From: Micromonospora coriariae
GTDB lineage: Bacteria > Actinomycetota > Actinomycetes > Mycobacteriales > Micromonosporaceae
Length of the DNA: 64,000 nucleotides
Direction: 5' to 3'
Assembly: GCF_900091455.1 (NCBI RefSeq)
Contig: NZ_LT607412.1
Coordinates: forward strand, 3,782,001 to 3,846,000
Positions 9,033 to 17,705 of this stretch are shown here, in pieces (within the stretch, counting starts at the first letter, position 1; each line of letters begins with the position of its first letter). The notes beneath the pieces are model-generated. The model saw only the letters and a program-made list of their open reading frames with translations. It ran no database searches and was not told the DNA's origin. Both the position numbers and the translations under genes were made by a program.

Positions 9033-10351
9033 CGTCACCTGTGCGCTTGGCGCTGCTCGGCTGTGGCACGGTCGGCCAGGAGGTGGTCCGGCTGCTGCAC
9101 GAGCAGGGCACGGACCTGGCCGCCCGGATCGGCGCTCCGCTGGAGATCGCCGGCATCGCCGTCCGTCGGCTCGGCCGGGACCGCGGTGACCTGCCGATCG
9201 ACCCGACCCTGTTCACCACCGACGCGCTCGGCCTGATCAAGCGCGACGACGTGGACGTCGTGATCGAGGTCGTCGGCGGTATCGAGCCCGCCCGGAGCTG
9301 GCTGGTCGAGGCGCTGCGCGCCGGCAAGAGCGTGGTGACCGCCAACAAGGCGCTGCTCGCCGAGGACGGCGTGGCGCTGCACGACGCGGCGGCCGAGGGC
9401 GGTGGCGACCTCTACTACGAGGCGTCCGTGGCCGGGGCCATCCCGCTGCTGCGCCCGCTGCGCGAGTCGCTGCACGGGGACCGGATCAACCGGGTCACCG
9501 GCATCGTCAACGGCACCACCAACTTCATCCTCTCCGCCATGGACGCCACCGGCGCCGGCTTCGCCGAGGCCCTCGAAGAGGCCACCGAGCTGGGGTACGC
9601 GGAGGCCGACCCGACCGCCGACGTGGAGGGCTTCGACGCGGCGGCCAAGGCGGCGATCCTCGCCTCGCTGGCGTTCCACACCCGGGTCGGCGCCGCCGAC
9701 GTGCACCGGGAGGGGATCACCGAGGTGACCGCCGCGGACGTGGCCAGCGCGCAGGCGATGGGCTGCACGATCAAGCTGCTCTGCATCGCGGCCCGGGGAG
9801 TCGACCCGGCCGGCCGGGAGACGGTCAGCGTCCGGGTGCACCCGGCGATGATCCCGCGCAGCCATCCGCTGGCCAGCGTCGGTGACGCGTTCAACGCGGT
9901 CTTCGTGGAGGCGGACGCCGCCGGGGAGCTGATGTTCTACGGCCGGGGCGCGGGTGGCGCGCCGACCGCCAGCGCGGTGCTCGGCGACGTGGTGGCGGTG
10001 GCCCGCAACCGGCTCGCCGGGGTGCGCGCGGCCAGCGAGAGCGCGTACGCCGATCTGGCGGTAAGGCCGATGGGCGAGGCGCTGACCCGCTACCACGTCA
10101 GCCTGGACGTGGCCGACCGTCCGGGTGTGCTGGCCGCGGTGGCCGGCGTGTTCGCCCGGCACGACGTGTCGATCGCGACAGTGCGGCAGGGTTCGGCCGG
10201 CGGTTCGCCCGGCCGGGACGGCGACGCCGAGCTGGTGATCGTCACCCACGTGGCGCCGGACGCCGCGCTCGCCGCGACCGTGGGCGAGCTGCGCGGCCTG
10301 GACATCGTCCGGTCGGTGACCAGCGTGCTGCGGGTCGAGGGCGGGGTGTGA
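9029..10351 (+). CDS. hom: Homoserine dehydrogenase
   Basis: 440 residues. NAD(P)-dependent reduction of aspartate semialdehyde to homoserine, the branch to threonine and methionine. LLGCGTVGQEVVRLL at the N-terminus is the Rossmann motif, VVTANKALLAE and GIVNGTTNFIL are family signatures, and residues about 350-440 form an ACT domain (YHVSLDVADRPGVLAAVAGV) for threonine feedback control. The start overlaps the lysA stop. thrC follows after 138 bp without a clear terminator. Confidence 0.97.
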   Translation: MTSPVRLALLGCGTVGQEVVRLLHEQGTDLAARIGAPLEIAGIAVRRLGRDRGDLPIDPTLFTTDALGLIKRDDVDVVIEVVGGIEPARSWLVEALRAGKSVVTANKALLAEDGVALHDAAAEGGGDLYYEASVAGAIPLLRPLRESLHGDRINRVTGIVNGTTNFILSAMDATGAGFAEALEEATELGYAEADPTADVEGFDAAAKAAILASLAFHTRVGAADVHREGITEVTAADVASAQAMGCTIKLLCIAARGVDPAGRETVSVRVHPAMIPRSHPLASVGDAFNAVFVEADAAGELMFYGRGAGGAPTASAVLGDVVAVARNRLAGVRAASESAYADLAVRPMGEALTRYHVSLDVADRPGVLAAVAGVFARHDVSIATVRQGSAGGSPGRDGDAELVIVTHVAPDAALAATVGELRGLDIVRSVTSVLRVEGGV

Positions 10352-10489
10352 GTCGTTGACCCCGTGGTGGGACGGCCCGCTCGTCCCGCCAGGTGGGTAA
10401 CCCGGTGTCCGCCGTCGGTCGCTCCGGCAGGCTGGTCCAGGGTGGCCTGGTCCTCAGGTCGGCGCGACGGTAGAGGCGAGGAGAACGAC

Positions 10490-11539
10490 ATGTGGCGGGG
10501 TCTGATCGAGGCGTACCGGGACCGGCTGCCGGTCACCGCGGCCACGCCCGTCGTCACGCTGCACGAGGGGAACACCCCGCTGCTGCCCGCACCGGTGCTC
10601 TCCGCCCGGATCGGGTGCGACGTGCACCTCAAGGTGGAGGGCGCCAACCCGACCGGCTCGTTCAAGGACCGCGGGATGACCCTCGCGGTCTCCAAGGCGG
10701 TCGAGGCCGGCAACAAGGCGATCATCTGCGCCTCCACCGGCAACACCAGCGCCTCCGCCGCGGCGTACGCGGCACGGGCCGGGCTGACCTGTGCGGTGCT
10801 GGTGCCGCAGGGCAAGATCGCGCTGGGCAAGCTGGCCCAGGCGCTGGTGCACGGCGCGAAGCTGCTCCAGGTGAACGGCAACTTCGACGACTGCCTCGCG
10901 ACGGCCGCCAAGCTCGCCCAGGACTACCCGGTCGCACTGGTCAACTCGGTCAACATCGACCGGCTGCACGGACAGAAGACCGCCGCGTTCGAGATCGTCG
11001 AGGCGCTCGGTGACGCCCCCGACATCCACTGCCTGCCGGTCGGCAACGCCGGCAACATCTCCGCCTACTGGATGGGGTACGCGGAGGAGCAGGCCGCCGG
11101 CACCACCACCCGGGCGCCGAAGATGTACGGCTTCCAGGCCGCCGGGGCGGCGCCGATCGTCACCGGCCAGGTGGTGGCGGAGCCGTCGACCATCGCCACC
11201 GCGATCCGGATCGGCAACCCGGCGAGCTGGACCAAGGCCCTGGACGCCCGGGACGCCTCGGGTGGCCTGATCGCGGCGGTGACCGACCGGGAGATCCTGT
11301 CCGCGTACCGGCTGCTCGCCCGCGAGGTGGGGGTCTTCGTCGAGTTGGGCAGCGCGGCCAGCGTGGCCGGTCTGCTCCAGCAGGCGGCGGCGGGCGCGAT
11401 TCCGGCCGGGTCGACGGTGGTCTGCACGGTGACGGGTCACGGCCTGAAGGACCCGGAGTGGGCGATCTCCACGGCGCCCGCCCCGATGACCATCGCGAAC
11501 GACCCGCTGGCCGCGGCCCGCGCCCTCGACCTGGCCTGA
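10490..11539 (+). CDS. thrC: Threonine synthase
   Basis: 349 residues. PLP-dependent conversion of O-phosphohomoserine to threonine. [10 protein letters not shown] holds the PLP lysine (residue 59), and [19 protein letters not shown] and [12 protein letters not shown] bind the cofactor. The length fits the short class found in actinobacteria. ATG is preferred because GAGGCGAGGAG lies 6 nt upstream; an upstream in-frame extension has no homology. The next threonine gene, thrB, is 4.9 kb away. Confidence 0.96.
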   Translation: MWRGLIEAYRDRLPVTAATPVVTLHEGNTPLLPAPVLSARIGCDVHLKVEGANPTGSFKDRGMTLAVSKAVEAGNKAIICASTGNTSASAAAYAARAGLTCAVLVPQGKIALGKLAQALVHGAKLLQVNGNFDDCLATAAKLAQDYPVALVNSVNIDRLHGQKTAAFEIVEALGDAPDIHCLPVGNAGNISAYWMGYAEEQAAGTTTRAPKMYGFQAAGAAPIVTGQVVAEPSTIATAIRIGNPASWTKALDARDASGGLIAAVTDREILSAYRLLAREVGVFVELGSAASVAGLLQQAAAGAIPAGSTVVCTVTGHGLKDPEWAISTAPAPMTIANDPLAAARALDLA

Positions 11540-11702
11540 GCGGCCACCCGCGCCCGACTGTCGTGGCCCGGCCGGGCGGCGACCCGGGGTGGAACGCGGC
11601 AGGCGTTGGGACGGCAGGGGTCCGGCGGGGGTCGGGGTGATCGAGTCAGGCACACTTTCGGGTATCCCCGCCCGCATTCTCTTTCAGGAGTGAGCCAGGC
11701 CG

Positions 11703-14700
11703 ATGTCGCTGCTCGCCAGATTCAGCCTCGCCAACCGAGGGCTGGTTGCCCTCATCGCGGTGGTGACCACGGTGTTCGGAGCGTTCGCCGTGCCGTCGCT
11801 GAAGCAGCAACTGCTGCCGTCGCTCGAATTCCCGGCCGCGTTCATCGTGGCCGCCTATCCCGGCGCCGGACCCGAGATCGTCGAGTCGCAGGTGACCGAG
11901 CCGATCGAGAACGCGCTCCAGGGCATTCCCGGGCTGGACCAGGTCACGTCGACCTCCCGCGAGGGGGCGGCGACGGTCCAGGTGCTGTACGAGTTCGGCA
12001 CCGACCTGGACGACGTGGTCAACAAGATGCAGACCGCGCTGAGCCGGATCGACGCCCAACTGCCGGAGAGCGTCGACCCGCAGGTCATCGCGGGCAGCAC
12101 CGACGACCTGCCGGCGGTGGTGCTGGCGGCGACCGGCGCCGCGGACGAGCGGGCGCTCGCCGAGAAGCTGCGCGCGACGGTGGTGCCGGAGCTGGAGGGC
12201 ATCGAGGGGGTCCGTACGGTCGAGGTGACGGGGACCCGCGACGACGTCGTGGTGGTCACCCCGGACCCGGCCAAGCTGGCCGCGGCGAAGCTCCAGCCGA
12301 CCGTGATCGGCGCCGCGCTGAAGACCAACGGCGTGTCGGTGCCGGCCGGTGCGGTGACCGACGGTGGCCTGGCCCTCCCGGTGCAGGTCGGCACGCCGGT
12401 CGCCACCCTGGCCGACCTGCGGGGCATCGTGGTCGCCCCCGGAGCCGCCCCGGTGCGTCTCGGTGACGTGGCGACAGTCGAGCAGCAGCTCGCCCCGGCC
12501 ACCGCGATCACCCGGACCAACGGCAAGGACAGCCTCGGCATCGCGGTCACTGCGGCGCCGGACGGCAACGCCGTGGAGATCTCGCACGAGATCCGGGACC
12601 GGCTGGCTGACCTGAAGGACGCCTCCGGCAGCGAGCTGACCGTGGTCTTCGACCAGGCGCCGTTCGTCGAGAAGTCGATCGAGTCGCTGACCACCGAGGG
12701 CCTGCTGGGCCTGCTGATGGCGGTCATCGTCATCCTGGTCTTCCTGCTGTCGGTGCGGTCGACAGTGGTCACCGCCGTCTCCATCCCGCTCTCCGTGCTG
12801 GTCGCCCTGATCGCCCTGTGGATCGGTGACTACTCGCTCAACCTGCTCACCCTCGGCGCGCTGACCATCGCGGTCGGCCGGGTGGTGGACGACTCGATCG
12901 TGGTGTTGGAGAACATCAAACGACACCTGGAGTACGGCGAGGAGAAGCGGCACGCGATCATCACCGGCGTCCGCGAGGTGGCCGGCGCGGTGACCGCGTC
13001 CACCCTCACCACGGTCGCGGTGTTCGCGCCGATCGCGCTGGTCGGCGGGTTCGTCGGGCAGCTCTTCGCGCCGTTCGCGATCACCGTGACGGTGGCTCTG
13101 CTCGCGTCGCTGCTGGTGTCGCTGACCGTGATCCCGGTGCTGGCGTACTGGTTCCTCAAGCCGCGCGGTGGCACGCCGGACGACGAGGCGGTGCGCCGCG
13201 GCGCGGAGGAGAAGGAGCTGCGCAGCCCGTTGCAGCGGGCGTACCTCCCGGTGATCGGGTTCGCCACCCGCAAGCGGGCCACCCGCTGGATCACCGTCGG
13301 GCTGGGCCTGCTGGTGCTCTTCGGCACCTTCGGGCTGGCCCAGAAGCTGGAGACAAACTTCCTGGACGACTCCGGTCAGGACACGCTCAGCTTCCGGCAG
13401 GAACTGCCGGCGGGTAGCGGCCTGGCCGCCACCGACGCGGCGGCCAAGCAGGTCGAGACGGTGCTCGGGCGTACCGACGGGGTCGAGACATACCAGGTGA
13501 CCGCCGGCGGCGGGGACAACCCGTGGGCCGGCGGCGGTGGCAACAACGTCGCGAGCTGGTCGGTGGCCCTCGACGGGGACACCGATGCGAAGCAGATGCG
13601 CGAGGTGCTGCGCAGGGAGTTCGACACGCTCGGCACCGGGCTGGGCGAGATCAGCTTCGGCGGTGGACAGGACGCCTCGACCAGCCAGCTGGAGGTGATC
13701 GTCCAGGCCAGTGACCCCGAGGTGCTGACCAGGGCCGCCGAGGCGGCCCGGACGGCGCTGGCCGGGGTTCCGGACGTCGAGGACGTCACCACCAGCCTGG
13801 CCGACCAGGTGCCGCGCGTCGACGTGACAGTCGACCGGGTGGCTGCCGGCCGGGTCGGGCTCACCGAGGCCGCGGTGGGTCAGCTCGTCTCGCAGGCGTT
13901 CCGCGGGGCGCCGCTGGGCCAGGTCACGCTCGACGGCCAGCAGCAGAACGTGGTGCTGCGGCTGGGCGCGCGGCCGCCGGTGTCGGTGGAGGAGCTGCGG
14001 GCGCTGCCGGTGGGTCCGGTCAAGCTGGGCGACATCGCCGCCGTCACCCAGGGCGAGGGGCCGCAGCAGGTCACCCGGATCGACGGTGAGCGCAGCGTTT
14101 CGGTCACCGGCACGGCGACCGGCTCCAACCTGGGCGCGACCAGCCAGGAGCTGCAGAAGCGGCTGGACGCCATCGATGTGCCGGGCGCGAGCCTGACCAT
14201 CGGCGGGGTCAGCGCGGACCAGGCGGACGCCTTCGGCGACCTGGGCCTGGCGGTGCTGGCCGCGATCGCGATCGTGTTCCTGATCATGGTGGCCACGTTC
14301 CGTAGCCTCACCCAGGCGCTGATCCTGCTGATCTCCATCCCCTTCGCGTCGACCGGCGCTATCGGTCTGCTGCTGATCACCGGGACTCCGCTGGGCGTGC
14401 CGGCGTTGATCGGCGTGCTGATGCTGGTCGGCATCGTGGTGACCAACGCGATCGTGCTGCTCGATCTGATCAACCAGTACCGGGCCCAGGGCATGGGGGT
14501 CCGGGACGCGGTGGTCGAGGGCGGACGGCGCCGGCTGCGCCCGATCCTGATGACGGCGGTCGCGACCATCTTCGCGCTGCTGCCGATGGCGCTCGGGTTG
14601 ACCGGCGAGGGTGGGTTCATCTCCCAGCCGCTGGCTGTCGTGGTGATCGGTGGCCTGCTCAGCTCCACGCTGCTGACGCTGATCCTGGTGCCGACGCTCT

Positions 14701-15002
14701 ACACGATGGTGGAACACACAAAGGAGTCGCTCCGGGAGCGGCGCAGCCGCAGGCGCCGTCGGCGGAGCGCCGGCGACCGGGCGGTGACCGGGCAGACCGA
14801 CCCGGAGACCCCCGAGCCGGCCAGCCCGAACAAGGTGGCGGTGCCGTCCGGTGCGTCGGCGGTACACGCCGCGGGTTCGCAGCCCGCGGCGGGGCGAGGC
14901 GCACCGTCGGGTGCGCTGGTGGAGGGCACGGACCAGTTCGAGGTGCTACGGCTGCCGCGCAGCCGCACCTCGCCGCTGCCCCCCACCGAGCCGACCGAGT
15001 AG
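11703..15002 (+). CDS. RND-family efflux permease (AcrB/HAE1-like)
   Basis: 1,099 residues. A proton-driven exporter with twelve predicted helices and two large external loops after TM1 and TM7. Recognisable parts: an N-terminal helix followed by LLPSLEFPAAFIVAAYPGAG, the TM4 proton-relay motif GRVVDDSIVVLENI near 391-404, and a second half beginning near VTVGLGLLVLFGTFG. The C-terminal 100 residues are a charged, disordered tail. HAE1-type permeases are uncommon in single-membrane bacteria; the nearest functional analogues are SwrC/YerP. No membrane-fusion or outer-membrane partner is encoded beside it. It lies between thrC and thrB, which are normally adjacent. Confidence 0.9.
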   Translation: MSLLARFSLANRGLVALIAVVTTVFGAFAVPSLKQQLLPSLEFPAAFIVAAYPGAGPEIVESQVTEPIENALQGIPGLDQVTSTSREGAATVQVLYEFGTDLDDVVNKMQTALSRIDAQLPESVDPQVIAGSTDDLPAVVLAATGAADERALAEKLRATVVPELEGIEGVRTVEVTGTRDDVVVVTPDPAKLAAAKLQPTVIGAALKTNGVSVPAGAVTDGGLALPVQVGTPVATLADLRGIVVAPGAAPVRLGDVATVEQQLAPATAITRTNGKDSLGIAVTAAPDGNAVEISHEIRDRLADLKDASGSELTVVFDQAPFVEKSIESLTTEGLLGLLMAVIVILVFLLSVRSTVVTAVSIPLSVLVALIALWIGDYSLNLLTLGALTIAVGRVVDDSIVVLENIKRHLEYGEEKRHAIITGVREVAGAVTASTLTTVAVFAPIALVGGFVGQLFAPFAITVTVALLASLLVSLTVIPVLAYWFLKPRGGTPDDEAVRRGAEEKELRSPLQRAYLPVIGFATRKRATRWITVGLGLLVLFGTFGLAQKLETNFLDDSGQDTLSFRQELPAGSGLAATDAAAKQVETVLGRTDGVETYQVTAGGGDNPWAGGGGNNVASWSVALDGDTDAKQMREVLRREFDTLGTGLGEISFGGGQDASTSQLEVIVQASDPEVLTRAAEAARTALAGVPDVEDVTTSLADQVPRVDVTVDRVAAGRVGLTEAAVGQLVSQAFRGAPLGQVTLDGQQQNVVLRLGARPPVSVEELRALPVGPVKLGDIAAVTQGEGPQQVTRIDGERSVSVTGTATGSNLGATSQELQKRLDAIDVPGASLTIGGVSADQADAFGDLGLAVLAAIAIVFLIMVATFRSLTQALILLISIPFASTGAIGLLLITGTPLGVPALIGVLMLVGIVVTNAIVLLDLINQYRAQGMGVRDAVVEGGRRRLRPILMTAVATIFALLPMALGLTGEGGFISQPLAVVVIGGLLSSTLLTLILVPTLYTMVEHTKESLRERRSRRRRRRSAGDRAVTGQTDPETPEPASPNKVAVPSGASAVHAAGSQPAAGRGAPSGALVEGTDQFEVLRLPRSRTSPLPPTEPTE

Positions 15003-15017
15003 TCGGACCGGCACCTC

Positions 15018-15055
15018 GGAACGCCCCCGGCGGGTTCACCCGCCGGGGGCGTTCC
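15018..15055 (+). terminator. Strong terminator hairpin after the RND gene
   Basis: A perfect 17-bp stem (GGAACGCCCCCGGCGGG with its complement) and a TTCA tetraloop begin 15 bp after the stop codon. Confidence 0.8.
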
Positions 15056-15155
15056 GGCACCCGGCGCGCCGGCCGGTTCCGAGCGGAACCGAGGGGCCGG
15101 TCGGTGCTGCTCGCGGGGGGTATCGAGCGCGGTCGACCGGGTAGCGTCGCGCTAC

Positions 15156-16400
15156 GTGGCGTCCACCCTCTCGGTCCTGACCGGCAACCGGAGCTTTCGC
15201 AACCTCTTCCTCGCCGAGCTGGTCGTCTTCGGCGCCGACTGGTTCGTCATGGTGCCGCTGCTGGTGCTGCTGCCCCAGTTGACCGGCAGCGGGGTCTGGG
15301 GCGCGCTGGTGCTGGCGGTGGACACCGGCATCGTGGCACTGCTGCTGCCGTACACCGGCACGGTGGCCGACCGGTTCGACCGGCGGAAGGTCATGATCGC
15401 CGCGAACGTGGCGGCGCTGGCGGGCGTGCTGCTGCTGCTCGGCGTCCGGAGTGCCGGGACCGCGTGGCTGGCGCTGGTGGCGATCGGCGTGGTCGCGTTC
15501 GCCAAGGCGTTCTACTCGCCGGCCGCCCAGGCCGCCTTGCCCAACGTGCTGGAGCCGCACGAACTGGCCGCCGGCAACGCGGTGGCCGGTTCGGCCTGGG
15601 GCACCATGACGGTGGTCGGCGCCTCCCTCGGTGGTGTGCTCAGCTCGGCCGTCGGCCCGTACGCCTGCTTCTGGGTGGCGGCGGTGGGCCTGGCGCTGGC
15701 CGCGGGCCTCGCCGGGCGGATCCGCCGGCCGTTGCAGGCCCCCCGGGACGTCGACCGGCCGGCGCAGCGGACCTGGCCGGCGGTCCGCGAGGCGCTCGTT
15801 TACATCGGGCACCGGCCGCGGGTCCTGGCGCTGGTCACGGTGAAGTCGGCGGTCGGCCTGGGTAACGGGGTGCTGACGGTGTTCCCGCTGCTCGCCAGCG
15901 TGTACGGGGTCGGCTCGCTGGGCGCCGGCCTGCTCTTCGCGGTACGCGGAGCGGGGGCCCTGGTGGGACCCATCCTGATGCGTCGGGTGCTGACCAACCG
16001 GTCCTGGCTGCTGCCGGGCCTCGCGCTGTCCATGTCGCTCTACGGCCTGTCCTACCTGGGCGCGTCGGTGGTCCGCTGGTTTCCGCTGGTGCTGCTGCTG
16101 GTATTCGTGGCGCACTTCGCGGGCGGCAGCAACTGGGTGATGTCGAACTTCGCCCTTCAGGGCGAGGTGCCGGACCGGTTGCGCGGTCGTGTCTTCGCCA
16201 CCGACATGATGCTCGCGACACTGGCCATCTCGGTGAGCCAGCTGGCGGTGGCCCTGGTGGTGGACGTGGTGGACGAGCGGGTGGTGCTCGCCGGCTGCGG
16301 GCTGGTCACCGTCGTGTACGCGGTCGGCTGGCGGATCGCCACCCGCCGGCTCTCGCTCACCGACCCGGCCGCCGAACCGGTTCCGGACCCGGCCGGCTGA
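15156..16400 (+). CDS. MFS exporter
   Basis: 414 residues with about twelve hydrophobic helices. DRFDRRKVMI near residues 71-80 is the MFS loop 2-3 motif, and FAKAFYSPAAQAALPNVL matches the enterobactin-exporter/DUF894-like branch often annotated as multidrug or siderophore exporters. The substrate is unknown. The GTG has no RBS, and TAGCGT ends 8 nt before it. It follows the terminator of the RND gene and precedes thrB, so it is part of the insertion that separates thrB from thrC. Confidence 0.88.
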   Translation: MASTLSVLTGNRSFRNLFLAELVVFGADWFVMVPLLVLLPQLTGSGVWGALVLAVDTGIVALLLPYTGTVADRFDRRKVMIAANVAALAGVLLLLGVRSAGTAWLALVAIGVVAFAKAFYSPAAQAALPNVLEPHELAAGNAVAGSAWGTMTVVGASLGGVLSSAVGPYACFWVAAVGLALAAGLAGRIRRPLQAPRDVDRPAQRTWPAVREALVYIGHRPRVLALVTVKSAVGLGNGVLTVFPLLASVYGVGSLGAGLLFAVRGAGALVGPILMRRVLTNRSWLLPGLALSMSLYGLSYLGASVVRWFPLVLLLVFVAHFAGGSNWVMSNFALQGEVPDRLRGRVFATDMMLATLAISVSQLAVALVVDVVDERVVLAGCGLVTVVYAVGWRIATRRLSLTDPAAEPVPDPAG

Positions 16401-16464
16401 GCTCGCCGGTCCCACGGTGCGGGCGTCGGGCCGGATCGTCGGTGCCGACGCCTAGCATGAGCGC

Positions 16465-17409
16465 GTGCCGACGAACTTCAGCGCCGGACCGGTCCGGGTC
16501 CGGGTCCCCGCGACCAGCGCCAACCTGGGCCCGGGCTTCGACGCGCTGGGCCTCGCCCTCGGGCTGTACGACGACCTGGCGGCCGAGGTCGCGCCGGGTG
16601 GGGTCCGGGTGACGGTGACCGGGCAGGGGGCGGGTGAGCTGCCCGACGACGACCGGCATCTGGTGGTGCGGGCCATGCGGGCCGCCTTCGACGTGCTCGG
16701 CGGGCAGCCCGCGGGGCTGATCGTGGAGTGCGTCAACCGGATCCCGCAGGCCCGTGGGCTGGGCTCATCGTCCGCCGCGATCGTCGCCGGGGTGTTGCTG
16801 GCCCGCGCCCTGGTCGCCGACGGGGAGCGGCGGCTCGACGCGTCGGCGGTGCTCCGGCTGGCCGCCGAGATCGAGGGCCATCCCGACAATGTCGCCCCGT
16901 GCCTGCTCGGCGGCTTCACACTGGCCTGGTCGGAGCCGACCGGCGCTCGCGCGGTGTCCCTGGCGGTCGCCGACGGGGTCCGGCCGACGGTTTTCGTGCC
17001 GTCGGAGCGGGGATTGACCACGACCGCCCGCGCTGCGTTGCCGGCCACAGTGCCGCACGGCGACGCGGCGTTGACCGCCGGGCGGGCGGCACTGCTGGTG
17101 CACGCGCTGACCGCCGACCCGTCGCTGCTGCTGCCGGCCACCGTCGACCGGCTCCACCAGGCATACCGCGCACCGGGGATGCCGGGCACATCGGCCCTGG
17201 TCAACGCGCTGCGAGCGGCGGGTGTGGCAGCTGTTGTCAGTGGGGCGGGGCCGACCGTGCTGGCGCTGACCGAGCCGCCGCCAAGCTTCCCGGTGGGAAC
17301 AGACTGGCAGATCTGGCAGTTACCGATAGACGTCAGCGGTGCACGGGTTGCCCGGGGTAGACTTGGACACGCCGAGCGGGACCCTGTTGCCGCAGGTCGG
17401 AAGAGTTGA
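16465..17409 (+). CDS. thrB: Homoserine kinase
   Basis: 314 residues. A GHMP-family kinase that makes O-phosphohomoserine for ThrC. VRVPATSANLGPGFDALGLA at the N-terminus and RGLGSSSAAIVAGVLLA near residues 97-113 (the ATP phosphate loop) are diagnostic. VSGAGPTVLAL near the C-terminus is the third GHMP motif. TAGCAT ends exactly 6 nt before the GTG and there is no RBS, so a dedicated promoter giving a leaderless transcript is likely. That fits its physical separation from hom-thrC. Confidence 0.95.
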   Translation: MPTNFSAGPVRVRVPATSANLGPGFDALGLALGLYDDLAAEVAPGGVRVTVTGQGAGELPDDDRHLVVRAMRAAFDVLGGQPAGLIVECVNRIPQARGLGSSSAAIVAGVLLARALVADGERRLDASAVLRLAAEIEGHPDNVAPCLLGGFTLAWSEPTGARAVSLAVADGVRPTVFVPSERGLTTTARAALPATVPHGDAALTAGRAALLVHALTADPSLLLPATVDRLHQAYRAPGMPGTSALVNALRAAGVAAVVSGAGPTVLALTEPPPSFPVGTDWQIWQLPIDVSGARVARGRLGHAERDPVAAGRKS

Positions 17410-17705
17410 TTACGCTCTAGACCTAGCACAGCCGCGAAGCACGCGATCTCCTGCGGGGCGGCGCACCCCCGAAGCTCTCGGCGGTCAGCCCGTCACCCCT
17501 GCCAAGGCCCACGCCGCGCCGCAGTTTCCACAGGTCGCCGCAGACGGCGAGACCTGCTCACCGACGTTTGGTGAGTCGGGAAACCGACCGGCTGCTGTGT
17601 CACAGACTCCCGCGACGCGTCCTTGCGAGGCGGGTGCACCGAGGCCGCCCGGCCACCTGAGTCCGACTCCGGGCAGTCCCGGCCTTTATCGAGGGAAGGA
17701 ATCCA
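17410..17705 (+). other. Long 5' leader region of rho
   Basis: No protein-coding signal. TTGATT overlapping the thrB stop and the tandem TAGACC/TAGCAC hexamers just after it are promoter-like but not at ideal spacing. The remainder has several short GC hairpins and ends in the RBS GAGGGAAGGA. A long untranslated leader would suit rho autoregulation by attenuation, as known in other bacteria. This is inference. Confidence 0.4.

Noticed and set aside
10352..10489. T-box or attenuator in front of thrC
   Set aside because: No specifier loop, T-box sequence or Thr/Ile-rich leader peptide could be found.
11646..14867. Very long minus-strand open frame opposite the RND gene
   Set aside because: Shadow frame typical of GC-rich coding DNA; its translation is Arg/His/Gly/Gln-rich without any domain, whereas the plus strand has a clear RND protein.
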